The translations under genes and the position numbers were made by a program. Positions 33,438 through 41,754 of a stretch of 64,000 nt of DNA are shown one piece after another; the first letter of the stretch is position 1, and each line of letters starts with the position of its first letter. The DNA is from Fervidicola ferrireducens (GTDB taxonomy: Bacteria; Bacillota; Thermosediminibacteria; Thermosediminibacterales; Thermosediminibacteraceae): NCBI RefSeq assembly GCF_001562425.1, contig NZ_LOED01000004.1:1-64000 (forward strand), in the 5' to 3' direction. The notes below the pieces were generated by a model. It ran no database searches. It was not told where the DNA came from and worked only from the letters and a program-made list of their open reading frames with translations.

Positions 33438-34038
33438 GAACAGGAGGTAGTGAACTGAGTAAATTTTGCGGCTTAGGTCCAGCAGGATTTCCCAGAGAAG
33501 CACCTCCCGTCGCCGGAAAAGGCGGTTCCCCTTTAAGCCCCTCTCTGCCTTGTCGCCAAAGGCAGGGCTGGATTGCCACTTAGACCGCACTGCAATCCTC
33601 AGTTCACTTCCTTTCGGAACAGTCTAGGAGTTTTCCTCACCGAAGTCCACCTTCTCCTAGCCTCTTTTGCAGCAAGGGTTTCAAAGGTAATTAGGCCGCA
33701 TTTAAATGGCCAGTTTAAATGCGGTTTTCCCTTTTTCCACCCTTCCCGCTCAAGGCAGGCTACACTGCACCCAACACGGTTTGTATCGGATGCAGGTTCA
33801 CGCCCCAAGCCGTAACAGAAGGCTTTTAGCCTTCCATCACGCACTTAGGTCTCCACGGGAGTAGGGTCGCGCCTGCATGCCTTTGCAGGTTGCCCCACTC
33901 CCTTACTCCCTGCACCAACCCCCGACTGGGCGTCGGAAGCCAGCACAAGGAACTTCATCGATGTGCCCTCGACGGATTTTTAGCCCCGTCTTCAGAGAAG
34001 AGGACTTCGACTAGAATACTGCACCACCTGTTCCACCT
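33433..34038 (-). ncRNA. ole: OLE RNA (ornate, large, extremophilic)
   Basis: A roughly 606-nt non-coding stretch is bounded by a perfect 12-bp closing stem, AGGTGGAACAGG (34027-34038) with CCTGTTCCACCT (33433-33444). It is rich in internal hairpins, for example GAAGGCT/AGCCTTC and GCATTTAAA/TTTAAATGC. Length, orientation, promoter, position within the ispA-xse-tlyA-recN neighbourhood and the OapA-like gene immediately downstream all match OLE RNAs of extremophilic, mostly anaerobic Firmicutes. OLE RNA forms a membrane ribonucleoprotein with OapA and other proteins. Short open frames here are not supported as genes. Confidence 0.9.
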
Positions 34039-34065
34039 AAAACACCGAGTGTATTACCCGAGTAT

Positions 34066-34095
34066 ATTATAACAAAAATAATTCATGCGGTTCAA
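34066..34095 (-). promoter_or_regulatory. Sigma-A promoter of OLE RNA
   Basis: -35 TTGAAC (34090-34095), 18-nt spacer, -10 TATAAT (34066-34071). Transcription would start about 20 nt before the OLE closing stem. It gives OLE and oapA a promoter independent of the upstream ispA gene. Confidence 0.7.
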
Positions 34096-34139
34096 ATCGC
34101 GCCTTGATTCTTTGCATCTAGCTAAAATCAATTAAACGA

Positions 34140-35042
34140 TTAATACTGCCTTTCTACTAGAAAATCGATTAACTGCATAAAAAATCTACTGTTTTTAAAT
34201 TCGCTCGCTATTTCTTTTGACTCGTCGGAAAGAACCTTCACCAACTTTTTTGATTTTTCATACCCGTAAATACTCAAGAAAGTATTTTTCTTGTTCCTCA
34301 CATCGCTTCCTATGGGCTTTCCTAGTTTTTTTTCATCCCCATGCACGTCTAGAAGGTCATCGACTATTTGAAATATAAGACCGATTTTTTCTCCCAGCTT
34401 GTCTAATTTATCCAGGTCTGACGCCGGAGCTTCCGCCAACCTTGCTCCCGACCACAAAGACGCCCTGATAAGACAACCGGTTTTATGGTTATCCATATAA
34501 AACAAAGTATTTTCATCGATGTCAATACCTTGCGACAAAATATCCACGGTTTGACCTCCAATCATACCCAAACTTCCGGAGGCCAAAGATATTCTATCTA
34601 TAACTTCTATCACCGCTCTCAATGATATACCTTCAATTTCAGCATTTTTAGCTATAGTTCTGAATGCTAAGGTCAGCAAAGCATCTCCGGCCAACAACGC
34701 TATGGCATCTCCGAAGACTTTATGGCAAGTGGGTTTTCCCCTTCGGAAATCGTCGTTATCCATTACTGGCAAGTCGTCGTGGATAAGGGAATAGGTATGT
34801 ATCATTTCTATTCCGCACGCAGTCGGCAACACTTTTTCGCCCGGCAGTTCGAACAATTCCGCTGCTTTTATCGTTAAAATCGGTCTTATCCTCTTTCCAC
34901 CATTGAAGGTGCTGTAGCGCATGGCTTCATGAATTTTTGACGGATATTCATTGGATTTTGGCAGGTAGTTATCCAGAGCTTTTTCTATTATTTTCCCCAT
35001 TTCTTTTAATTCCATTTCAAAACTTTGCAATTCTAGATACAC
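34140..35042 (-). CDS. ispA: Polyprenyl (geranyl/farnesyl) diphosphate synthase
   Basis: This trans-prenyltransferase makes FPP, the primer for UppS. The product of about 300 aa has FNGGKRIRPILTIKA, the first Asp-rich motif IHDDLPVMDNDDFRRGK and the second motif IFQIVDDLLDVHGDEKKLGK. The start is uncertain: GTG at 35042 lies in the Shine-Dalgarno region, while TTG at 35030 is a likelier initiator. It overlaps the xseB stop. In many relatives dxs follows; here OLE RNA does. Confidence 0.95.
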   Translation of the reverse strand: MYLELQSFEMELKEMGKIIEKALDNYLPKSNEYPSKIHEAMRYSTFNGGKRIRPILTIKAAELFELPGEKVLPTACGIEMIHTYSLIHDDLPVMDNDDFRRGKPTCHKVFGDAIALLAGDALLTLAFRTIAKNAEIEGISLRAVIEVIDRISLASGSLGMIGGQTVDILSQGIDIDENTLFYMDNHKTGCLIRASLWSGARLAEAPASDLDKLDKLGEKIGLIFQIVDDLLDVHGDEKKLGKPIGSDVRNKKNTFLSIYGYEKSKKLVKVLSDESKEIASEFKNSRFFMQLIDFLVERQY

Positions 35043-35266
35043 CCTCCATCAAAATCTTTGAAATCTATCTGGCCATTCAAATCTTTTATTAAAACCTGCA
35101 CGCGTCCTTCTGCCTCATCCAAGATTTTCGTGCAAATTTTTGTAAGTTTAATTCCTTCTTCAAAAAGCGACAACGACTCCTCCAAAGAGAGGTTGCCTTG
35201 TTCTAGCTTTTCAATAATCTCTTCAAGGCGGGCAATCGCTTCCTCGTATTTATATTCCGGCATCAC
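35033..35266 (-). CDS. xseB: Exodeoxyribonuclease VII small subunit
   Basis: XseB forms a coiled-coil stack on XseA in exonuclease VII. The 77-aa product shows the family pattern YEEAIARLEEIIEKLEQGNLSLEESLSLFEEG, and its length is typical. It overlaps the end of xseA by 17 nt and reaches the ispA start, so xseA-xseB-ispA are translationally coupled. Confidence 0.96.
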   Translation of the reverse strand: MMPEYKYEEAIARLEEIIEKLEQGNLSLEESLSLFEEGIKLTKICTKILDEAEGRVQVLIKDLNGQIDFKDFDGGCI

Positions 35267-36482
35267 TTTTCTCTCCTTTTTTCTCCTTACTTTTTACACA
35301 ACAAAGCAAGTAACCGTTTAAAACGATTATTTTGATTTTCTGTCCAACCTTCACATCTTCTATTCTTGTCACTATTTTAAAGTCGTCCATCTTCTGACAT
35401 ATACTGTATCCCCTCTCCAATACTGCTAAGGGACTTAAAATATTAAGCCTTCCTGCCAAAAATTTCAAATCGGTTTTTTTATTTGTCACATGATTTACAA
35501 TTTCTCTTACAAGTCTTTTCATTAGAGAATCCATTAAAATCCGGTTATTGTCTATCTCCGAGCGAAGTTTTTTAAATACGACAGATCTTTTTATGTATTC
35601 AATTTCCTGCTTTCTTGAATTAATCAGCGCACAAACAGCAGCTATTAATCTTTTCTTTCTTTGTGTTATTTCCGAAAGTAGTTGTCTTTTTTCCGGGACT
35701 ACCATTTCCCCCGCTGCTGAAGGCGTAGGTGCCCTTTTGTCTGCAACGAAATCGGCTATAGTGTAATCGGTTTCATGACCCACTGCCGAAATTATCGGGA
35801 TCCTAGAACCATATATCGCCCGAGCCACTTTTTCTTCGTTAAAAGTCCACAGTTCTTCTATCGAGCCTCCCCCACGGCCCAGGATTATCACATCTAGATT
35901 TCCTATCTTATTTAGGTCCTTTATCGCCTCGCAAATTTCATCGGCAGCTTGTTTCCCTTGAACCGATACCGGAGCTATCAGAATATTCACATTTGGATAC
36001 CTTCGCCGTATAACCGTTAGCAAGTCTCTTATGACCGCACCGTTTAGAGAAGTTATAATCCCTATATTTTTGGGTAAGAAAGGAATAGGTTTTTTGGAAC
36101 TTACATCAAATAGGCCCTCTTTTTTCAATTTTTCCTTCAATTTTTCGTAAGCCAAATAAAGTGCCCCTATTCCGTCGGGCTGCATATCGTCGACGTATAA
36201 CTGATATTCTCCGTTTCTTTCGTACACTGTAACGTAGCCAAAAGCAATTACTTTCATTCCGTTTTCCGGCATGAAAGGCAATAAAATGCTTCGGTTTTTA
36301 AACATTACACAACGGATTTGAGCCTTTTCATCTTTTAAAACAAAATATAAGTGACCTGAAAGGTGGTACTTAAAATTTGAAATTTCGCCCCGAACATAAA
36401 CCTGCCTTAATATTTCGTTGGAATCAAACAAATATTTTATCATTCCGGTCAGCTCGCTGACCGTGAGGACAGGCCCATGCAT
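35250..36482 (-). CDS. xseA: Exodeoxyribonuclease VII large subunit
   Basis: The catalytic subunit of the single-strand exonuclease. The 410-aa protein has the N-terminal OB fold (VYVRGEISNFKYHLSGHLYF), the catalytic core with ITSLNGAVIRDLLTVIRRR, the conserved ILGRGGGSIEELWTFN and GHETDYTIADFVADKRAPTPS, and a helical C-terminal half. The xseA product acts in DNA repair. It follows nusB by 17 nt. Confidence 0.96.
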   Translation of the reverse strand: MHGPVLTVSELTGMIKYLFDSNEILRQVYVRGEISNFKYHLSGHLYFVLKDEKAQIRCVMFKNRSILLPFMPENGMKVIAFGYVTVYERNGEYQLYVDDMQPDGIGALYLAYEKLKEKLKKEGLFDVSSKKPIPFLPKNIGIITSLNGAVIRDLLTVIRRRYPNVNILIAPVSVQGKQAADEICEAIKDLNKIGNLDVIILGRGGGSIEELWTFNEEKVARAIYGSRIPIISAVGHETDYTIADFVADKRAPTPSAAGEMVVPEKRQLLSEITQRKKRLIAAVCALINSRKQEIEYIKRSVVFKKLRSEIDNNRILMDSLMKRLVREIVNHVTNKKTDLKFLAGRLNILSPLAVLERGYSICQKMDDFKIVTRIEDVKVGQKIKIIVLNGYLLCCVKSKEKKGEKSDAGI

Positions 36483-36499
36483 AACGTCTTCCTCCAGAG

Positions 36500-36922
36500 T
36501 TAAACAGAAAATTTCGGTCGCAACCTTTCCATATCCCTAGCCACCGCGCCTAACACTCCGTTTACAAACTTGGGAGATTTTGCATCCCCATATTTTTTAG
36601 CAATTTCTACCGCCTCGTTAATAGAAACGCTCAAAGGGATATCATCACAAAAGAACATCTCGTATATGGCTATTCTCAGTATGTTTCGGTCTGCCACATT
36701 AAGGCGTTCCAGCCTCCAGTCTATAGAGTAATCATCGATTATATCATCTATTTGTTCTTTTCTTTCAAGTACTCCATTAACCTCATTAAGTATGAATACT
36801 TTCGCATCTTCGTTCAAAGGTTTGTCTACCGCAATTTTAAAAGCTTCATCTATGGTATTTCCTCCGGCATCTATGGCAAAAAGTATTTTAAAACATAATT
36901 CTCTTGCAAGTTTTCTGCTCAA
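36500..36922 (-). CDS. nusB: Transcription antitermination factor NusB
   Basis: NusB joins NusE (S10) on boxA RNA in rRNA antitermination. The 140-aa all-helical protein shows RKLARELCFKILFAID at the N-terminus and LRIAIYEMFF...SVSINEAVEIAKKYGDAKSPKFVNGVL, the strongest NusB signature. A TTG start is used at 36922 behind GGAGTG. It is in the asp23-amaP-DUF2273-nusB-xseA order usual for Clostridia. Confidence 0.95.
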   Translation of the reverse strand: MSRKLARELCFKILFAIDAGGNTIDEAFKIAVDKPLNEDAKVFILNEVNGVLERKEQIDDIIDDYSIDWRLERLNVADRNILRIAIYEMFFCDDIPLSVSINEAVEIAKKYGDAKSPKFVNGVLGAVARDMERLRPKFSV

Positions 36923-36937
36923 GTGTACTGCACTCCT

Positions 36938-37162
36938 TTACCTGCCTGGTGGTAAAATTTTATCAAGAATATCCCTCAATCCTTCCTTTTTATCTATGTG
37001 TTTGCCAATATAATACCCTAAAAAAGCGCAAAAAACAAGAAAAATGGCTTTTATGAATCCGAAAACTAATATTAAAAGACCTATTCCAAATCCTATAATA
37101 GCACCTATGAGTTTACCCCTGTGATGCTCCCATAATTCCCAAAAAAAGTCCACAATTCTCAC
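36938..37162 (-). CDS. DUF2273 family small membrane protein
   Basis: A 74-aa protein with two close membrane segments (LIGAIIGFGIGLLILVFGF and IFLVFCAFLGYYIGKHI) and a short amphipathic tail. DUF2273 proteins accompany Asp23/Gls24 and AmaP and are thought to help attach Asp23 to the membrane. It overlaps amaP by 4 nt. Confidence 0.85.
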   Translation of the reverse strand: MRIVDFFWELWEHHRGKLIGAIIGFGIGLLILVFGFIKAIFLVFCAFLGYYIGKHIDKKEGLRDILDKILPPGR

Positions 37163-37701
37163 CCCTTACTGCTTTTCTGTTTTTGAGGAATTGCGATATT
37201 TTCAACCTTAACCTTTATTTCCCTGACTGTAATTCCTGCCATAGACTCTACGTAATCTTTTACCACCCTTTGCAATTCAGAAGTAAGTTCCGGAATATTG
37301 GTGTCGGGAGCCACCGTCACCTTGAGAATTATAGAAAGGGAATCCTCTCGAGGTTTCAATTTCACCTTCACGTCTTTCAATCTTTCAACGTTGTTAGCAG
37401 CCTTAAGGATTAAATTTTCGACTGCGTTGAAAGAAATGCTAACACTTCCCATTTCACCGTTATTTATCACGCTTTCTGGAATTTTTCTGTTTCTAAAACC
37501 GGAAAGTAAAATCAAGATACTGCCGACCAAAAATATTCCGGCCACGGTACCCATTTCCCAGCGCCCATAAAAGTATACCAATCTTGTCCAAAAATAATCC
37601 AGTGAAAAAACTTTAAGTGAAAATAATATAGCAAGCGCGGAAACTACGACCATGGCTACGCAAATAAAAAACACAATTACCCGCTCAAATAATCTCATCA
37701 A
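37159..37701 (-). CDS. amaP: Alkaline shock response membrane anchor protein AmaP
   Basis: AmaP tethers Asp23 to the membrane. The 180-aa protein has two N-terminal membrane segments (VIVFFICVAMVVVSALAIL and VAGIFLVGSILILLSGF) and a cytosolic Asp23-like domain (LSIILKVTVAPDTNIPELT and GITVREIKVKVENI). It stands between asp23 and the DUF2273 gene. A hairpin between asp23 and amaP probably lowers its level relative to Asp23. Confidence 0.88.
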   Translation of the reverse strand: MMRLFERVIVFFICVAMVVVSALAILFSLKVFSLDYFWTRLVYFYGRWEMGTVAGIFLVGSILILLSGFRNRKIPESVINNGEMGSVSISFNAVENLILKAANNVERLKDVKVKLKPREDSLSIILKVTVAPDTNIPELTSELQRVVKDYVESMAGITVREIKVKVENIAIPQKQKSSKG

Positions 37702-37725
37702 AATACCCCTTTCAAATGGAAAATT

Positions 37726-37746
37726 AACCCCCTAAAATAGGGGGTT
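37726..37746 (-). terminator. Attenuator-like hairpin between asp23 and amaP
   Basis: AACCCCC/GGGGGTT stem with a TATTTTA loop directly after the asp23 stop. The following TTAATTTT is a weak U-tract, suggesting partial termination with read-through to amaP-DUF2273-nusB. Confidence 0.6.
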
Positions 37747-38124
37747 TTATTTCGCCTTTGTATCACTTTCCTTCGATGGCTGGCCAAAATTTACACCCTG
37801 CACGTGAATGTTTACTTCCGCCACCGTAAGCCCGGTCATGTTTTCGATGGCTTTTTTTACGTTTTCCTGAACCTTCCACGCCACTTCGGGAATACGAACG
37901 CCGTAATTCACAATTATGTATATATCCACGACCACCTCTTTTTCTCCGACCTGAACCTTTACGCCTTTCGACAGATTTTTGCGACCCAGCATTTCGGCTA
38001 TTCCGCCTGCCAAACCCCCGCTCATACCGGCGACTCCTTCAACTTCCGTTGCTGCAAGACCGGCTATTATGCTAACTACTTCGTCGGTTATCTTTACAGA
38101 GCCTTTTCCGTTAGTAGGTTCCAT
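37747..38124 (-). CDS. Asp23/Gls24 family envelope stress protein
   Basis: This family forms membrane-associated filaments in the Gram-positive alkaline and envelope stress response. The 125-aa protein shows ITDEVVSIIAGLAATEVEGVAGMSGG, VDIYIIVNYGVRIPEVAWKVQ and a C-terminal VAEVNIHVQGVNF, all typical. The ATG at 38124 follows GGAGGGTG. It is the first gene behind a clear sigma-A promoter. Confidence 0.94.
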   Translation of the reverse strand: MEPTNGKGSVKITDEVVSIIAGLAATEVEGVAGMSGGLAGGIAEMLGRKNLSKGVKVQVGEKEVVVDIYIIVNYGVRIPEVAWKVQENVKKAIENMTGLTVAEVNIHVQGVNFGQPSKESDTKAK

Positions 38125-38178
38125 TAAAAACACCCTCCAATTTCAGCTATAGTAAACTTTGACCGAAGGAACGATTAA

Positions 38179-38207
38179 ATTATAACAAAAATCAGAAGAA
38201 ATTACAA
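38179..38207 (-). promoter_or_regulatory. Sigma-A promoter of the asp23-amaP-DUF2273-nusB unit
   Basis: -35 TTGTAA (38202-38207), 17-nt spacer, consensus -10 TATAAT (38179-38184), about 55 nt upstream of the asp23 start. The -35 lies about 10 nt beyond the spoIIIAH stop. Confidence 0.75.
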
Positions 38208-38216
38208 TTACATCAA

Positions 38217-38756
38217 TTACTTTCTCTCTACAATGGTAATTTTTTCCATAGAAAGTCCTGTAGTTCGAGTTACTATATCCGTAATCTGCGCCACTTCCTT
38301 CGTAGAAAGACCTTCCGATTTTACTATAACATTAGCTGAATCCCCTGAAAGAATTATGACAGCATCTTCAAACCCTTTCGCTTTAATCAGGTTTTCTACG
38401 TTCATTTCTTTTTCTACTTTTTCAGCCAATGCAATGAGGTCTTTTTGAGCTTTTTCCTTAGATTCCTGGCTTGCATTGGGGTTGTTTATGATTTCGCGCA
38501 AATAATCGGCTTCCTGACTCCTCAAGCGGTCCCTCTCTAGTCGGTAATCGACGAAAAAGTCTTTTTCGCTACCATTTTTTGCACTTACCGATTCACTATC
38601 AGGAGGATTTAAGGTGGAAACTTCTTCAGCATCAGGAACGTTGGTATCTCTGTAAATTACTTTGGGGTAATTTCCGGACATCATCAGGTACATTGAAAAT
38701 ACCAACAAGACTATAAAAAAACTTATAAGCAAAGTCTTACGTTTAAACAAAATCAT
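38217..38756 (-). CDS. spoIIIAH: Stage III sporulation protein AH
   Basis: SpoIIIAH is the mother-cell partner of SpoIIQ in the channel across the forespore membranes. The product of about 179 aa has one N-terminal membrane segment (LLISFFIVLLVFSMYLM), an extracytoplasmic coiled-coil region (about 60-120) and a YscJ/FliF-like ring-building domain (KAKGFEDAVIILSGDSANV). The ATG at 38756 is 9 nt after GGGAGG; the frame opens at 38777. It is the last gene of the spoIIIA operon. Confidence 0.92.
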   Translation of the reverse strand: MILFKRKTLLISFFIVLLVFSMYLMMSGNYPKVIYRDTNVPDAEEVSTLNPPDSESVSAKNGSEKDFFVDYRLERDRLRSQEADYLREIINNPNASQESKEKAQKDLIALAEKVEKEMNVENLIKAKGFEDAVIILSGDSANVIVKSEGLSTKEVAQITDIVTRTTGLSMEKITIVERK

Positions 38757-38773
38757 CGGCTTTTCCCTCCCAT

Positions 38774-39373
38774 TCATTTCGAAAATGGCAAAACTTTAAT
38801 TTTGTAAAGAGGAATACCCAGCAAAGTAGATGTGGCTTTTGTTATCCTATCTACGGTTTCAGAGGAATCTCCTCCGTCAGCCACTATTAAAACTCCCTTT
38901 ACCGTAGGTGTCACTTTTTTTACGAGGAGAGGTTCTTCTTTGCCGCCTTTGTTGAGCAGGACTATTTGCTTGTTTGCCTGAAGTTCTGTTATAGTCCTGA
39001 CACCTCCTTCGCCATCGTTTTCCTCGGTAACTCTTTTATTATCAACCGAGTTAAAGGCGGGTTCAATATATCCCTCGCTTTCAAGGGTAATCATAACTTC
39101 CACCCTTCCTGCACCTTCTATTTGAGACAAAATTTGCTCTAGTCTTTTTTCCATCTCTGATTGAAAAAGTTGAGGGTCGGTATCTATACCTGAATTATCT
39201 ATGGACTCAATGGAACTGACTCCTGTACTGTCTAACGATTTTTCTTGCGATGTAATTTTGGCAAAAGAAAGCATTAAGAGTCCCATCAATCCTATACTTA
39301 TTAAAAAATTAAGAGATTTATTTTTATTTTTTTTGAATAAGTTCATAAAATTTTTTATCATTTCACTTTCCAT
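38774..39373 (-). CDS. spoIIIAG: Stage III sporulation protein AG
   Basis: SpoIIIAG forms a large ring in the feeding-tube complex. The 199-aa protein has one membrane segment (LNFLISIGLMGLLMLSF), then an extracytoplasmic ring-building domain interrupted by a beta-rich insertion, with VEVMITLESEGYIEP and VKGVLIVADGGDSSETVDRITKA. It abuts spoIIIAF and overlaps the spoIIIAH region by a few nt. Confidence 0.94.
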   Translation of the reverse strand: MESEMIKNFMNLFKKNKNKSLNFLISIGLMGLLMLSFAKITSQEKSLDSTGVSSIESIDNSGIDTDPQLFQSEMEKRLEQILSQIEGAGRVEVMITLESEGYIEPAFNSVDNKRVTEENDGEGGVRTITELQANKQIVLLNKGGKEEPLLVKKVTPTVKGVLIVADGGDSSETVDRITKATSTLLGIPLYKIKVLPFSK

Positions 39374-39963
39374 TAATTTCCCTCCACTTCTACTGAAATG
39401 TTTGTTTCGGGAATTTCGTAGAAAGCACTCAAATACTCTTTTAATTTTTTGATTTCATCTTTTTCAAAATTAGTTTTCGAAGTACTGCTAAGATGCGAAT
39501 CTAGACTTACAAATACTTTCTCCACATTCTTTTTGGGTTGAGGAGAATTTTTTTTAATTACGAGGTGAATTTCTTTAATACTCCCATCTTGTTCTACTTT
39601 AACATCTGTTTTGGAAACCTCAAGAAAAGTAAGTTGTCTTAGCTGTCGAACAATTCTTTCCTCGAGTTCTTTCTCATACAATTCCAGTGCCATTTCCATA
39701 TTTTTTTGTTTTAATTTTTCTGCTTGCCTAGAAATTGAGTTCTCGTCAAGGTATCCCCCCGCTTCTAGCTGTACACCGGCAAAAAATGTATCGGCATTCA
39801 GAAGCGAAATTATCGGATTCAATATAGCAATCATCACGATTATCCCTAAGATCACTTTTATATATTTCCGCAAGTCGTTATCAGGCATGAACAAATCCAC
39901 AAACAACGTAAACATTGCTACCATAATTATCTGTTTAATCCATGAACTCAAATTGGCAACCAC
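39373..39963 (-). CDS. spoIIIAF: Stage III sporulation protein AF
   Basis: The 196-aa protein has two N-terminal membrane segments (IKQIIMVAMFTLFVDLFMP and VILGIIVMIAILNPII) and a C-terminal ring-building-motif-like domain (VDVKVEQDGS-like region) that faces the intermembrane space in the spoIIIA machine. It follows spoIIIAE by 4 nt with a GTG start behind GAGGTGATG. Confidence 0.93.
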   Translation of the reverse strand: MVANLSSWIKQIIMVAMFTLFVDLFMPDNDLRKYIKVILGIIVMIAILNPIISLLNADTFFAGVQLEAGGYLDENSISRQAEKLKQKNMEMALELYEKELEERIVRQLRQLTFLEVSKTDVKVEQDGSIKEIHLVIKKNSPQPKKNVEKVFVSLDSHLSSTSKTNFEKDEIKKLKEYLSAFYEIPETNISVEVEGN

Positions 39964-39967
39964 AACA

Positions 39968-41116
39968 TCACCTCAACATAATCGATAAATTTCCTGAAGC
40001 TAACACAATTGTTATAGCTATGAAGAACATCATCGCTACCGATGCAACCGAAATAAATATCAAGGTCAACGAATTGCCTATGTCATTTAAGCATTTTACT
40101 ATTGAATCTTCACCAACAGGCTGTATTATTGCAGCACTCAAACGGTATATGAAAATAATCGACAGGATTTTTATCACAGGAAAAATTGTTATGAGAAATA
40201 ATGTCAACAATCCAATTAATCCTATTGCGTTCTTCAATATAAGCGAATAGCCGACTACTGCGTCTAAGGCATCGGAAAATATACCTCCAACGATGGGCAT
40301 AAAATTTTTCGATGCGAATTTTGCCATTCTTATAGTTATCCCGTCAACAGTAGCAGCCGTTGCTCCCTGGACTACCATGATGCCCAAAAAAACGCTCAAG
40401 AAGAGCCCCATCAAAAATACGCATACCTGCCTCAAAAGATGGGCGAGCTGGGAAACGTGAAAACTGTCGGTAATATTATTCACCAAGCTCAAAACCGAGA
40501 TGAAAAAAATAACAGGCAGGATTATGTCTTTAATCCACGTGCTTGCAGCAGTAATACCCATGAAAATGAGAGGATTAAAGACACTTACGGAAGTCATTCC
40601 TCCCACTGCAGCAAGTAGCGTAAATACTGTGGGCATTATGGCTTGCACAAAAGAAACCATTTTATTTATCGCTTCTTGTCCCGTTTCGATGGCAATTGTA
40701 AAGCTCTGAATAGCTATTATCACCAAAACGAATAAAACCGCACTGTAAGCCATTTTCCCTATATTATCTTTTTCAAACCCGTGATGAAGATTTTTTAAAA
40801 CAGCGCATATCACAGAAAGTGCTATTAATTTTACAAGTAAACTGTAATTTGCGGTAATTTCATGAAATACATACCGCATAATCCCTTCGAACAAAGACTT
40901 AAAATCGATTTTTTGATTCTTCCTTAGAGAATTTATAAGGTCTTTTAAATCACCTAAAGGAAAATAACTGCCGTATTCCCGGTTGAAGTCGTTTATAAAA
41001 TCGTCAATTTCCTCAATGTTAAGATCTTCCAGTTGATTTTCTATATCATCGGCAGCCAAAGACAATGGTGAAGTTATCAGCAAAACTACCAAAAGGCAAA
41101 GTAAAAATTTTTTCAA
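39968..41116 (-). CDS. spoIIIAE: Stage III sporulation protein AE
   Basis: A polytopic membrane protein of the SpoIIIA-SpoIIQ channel. The product of about 382 aa has a signal-like N-terminus (LLCLLVVLLITSPLSLAAD), a short extracytoplasmic region and about eight membrane helices; AQLLLRQ-like and VQGATAATVDGITIRMAKFASK segments are characteristic. A TTG at 41116 behind AAGGTGAT is the likely start; the frame opens with GTG at 41125. Confidence 0.94.
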   Translation of the reverse strand: MKKFLLCLLVVLLITSPLSLAADDIENQLEDLNIEEIDDFINDFNREYGSYFPLGDLKDLINSLRKNQKIDFKSLFEGIMRYVFHEITANYSLLVKLIALSVICAVLKNLHHGFEKDNIGKMAYSAVLFVLVIIAIQSFTIAIETGQEAINKMVSFVQAIMPTVFTLLAAVGGMTSVSVFNPLIFMGITAASTWIKDIILPVIFFISVLSLVNNITDSFHVSQLAHLLRQVCVFLMGLFLSVFLGIMVVQGATAATVDGITIRMAKFASKNFMPIVGGIFSDALDAVVGYSLILKNAIGLIGLLTLFLITIFPVIKILSIIFIYRLSAAIIQPVGEDSIVKCLNDIGNSLTLIFISVASVAMMFFIAITIVLASGNLSIMLR

Positions 41117-41129
41117 AGCGATCACCTTT

Positions 41130-41516
41130 TCAGGGAAGAATTTTCAGCAAAAGTTCAAGCACCGCCATGAGGATCGGTATCGAAAGAAGCATTATTATAA
41201 TTTTTGCGGCAAATTCGATTTTTGTCGCTATAGAGGAAGAACCGGCATCCCTGCAAATCTGAGCTCCAAATTCGGCCACATAGGCAATACCTATAATTTT
41301 TAGTATCGTATTTAAAAAGATAAAATCTATGTTTGCCCTCGCTGCCATGTTTTGAAGAAGACTTAAGGCCGAAGCAATTTTATTGAGCATCAAAAGAAAA
41401 ACTATGGTGCCTGCGATTATGCTAATCTGCAAGGCCATTTCTGGTCTTTCTTCTCTCAATAACACTACGAAAACCGCTGCCATCAGGCCAATTCCTACAA
41501 TTTGGATAATCTCCAT
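41130..41516 (-). CDS. spoIIIAD: Stage III sporulation protein AD
   Basis: A 128-aa membrane protein with four helices; together with SpoIIIAC it resembles small export-gate subunits. Conserved segments are AEFGAQICRDAGSSSIATKIE and the MAALQISIIAG-like region. It sits between spoIIIAC and spoIIIAE with gaps of 12 and 4-13 nt. Confidence 0.94.
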   Translation of the reverse strand: MEIIQIVGIGLMAAVFVVLLREERPEMALQISIIAGTIVFLLMLNKIASALSLLQNMAARANIDFIFLNTILKIIGIAYVAEFGAQICRDAGSSSIATKIEFAAKIIIMLLSIPILMAVLELLLKILP

Positions 41517-41528
41517 GCCTCCATCTCC

Positions 41529-41726
41529 TCAATATAAGTGGAACATTGATTTTACATTGTCAAAAAGGCGGCTTATCAGCTGAATGACCATCATAAGTAC
41601 TATTACCACACCTACAAGAGTAGTCATTTGGGCCTGTTCCTTTCTTCCAGCTTCATCAAGGACTTTGCTCAAAATAGAGATTACTATCCCAATCCCCGCT
41701 ATCTTAAATAGAACGTCTACGTCCAT
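41529..41726 (-). CDS. spoIIIAC: Stage III sporulation protein AC
   Basis: A 65-aa membrane protein with two helices; its size and pattern (VDVLFKIAGIGIVISILSKVL; QAQMTTLVGVVIVLMMV) match SpoIIIAC. The first part is paralogous to SpoIIIAD. It lies 28 nt after spoIIIAB. Confidence 0.94.
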   Translation of the reverse strand: MDVDVLFKIAGIGIVISILSKVLDEAGRKEQAQMTTLVGVVIVLMMVIQLISRLFDNVKSMFHLY

Positions 41727-41754
41727 TCGATGACACCTCTCAAGATAATCTGAA

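Noticed and set aside
33599-33844. Open frames on both strands within the OLE region (33573-33815 plus, 33599-33844 minus)
   Set aside because: They lie in the structured OLE RNA, have no ribosome-binding site and encode arginine-rich low-complexity sequence from stems.
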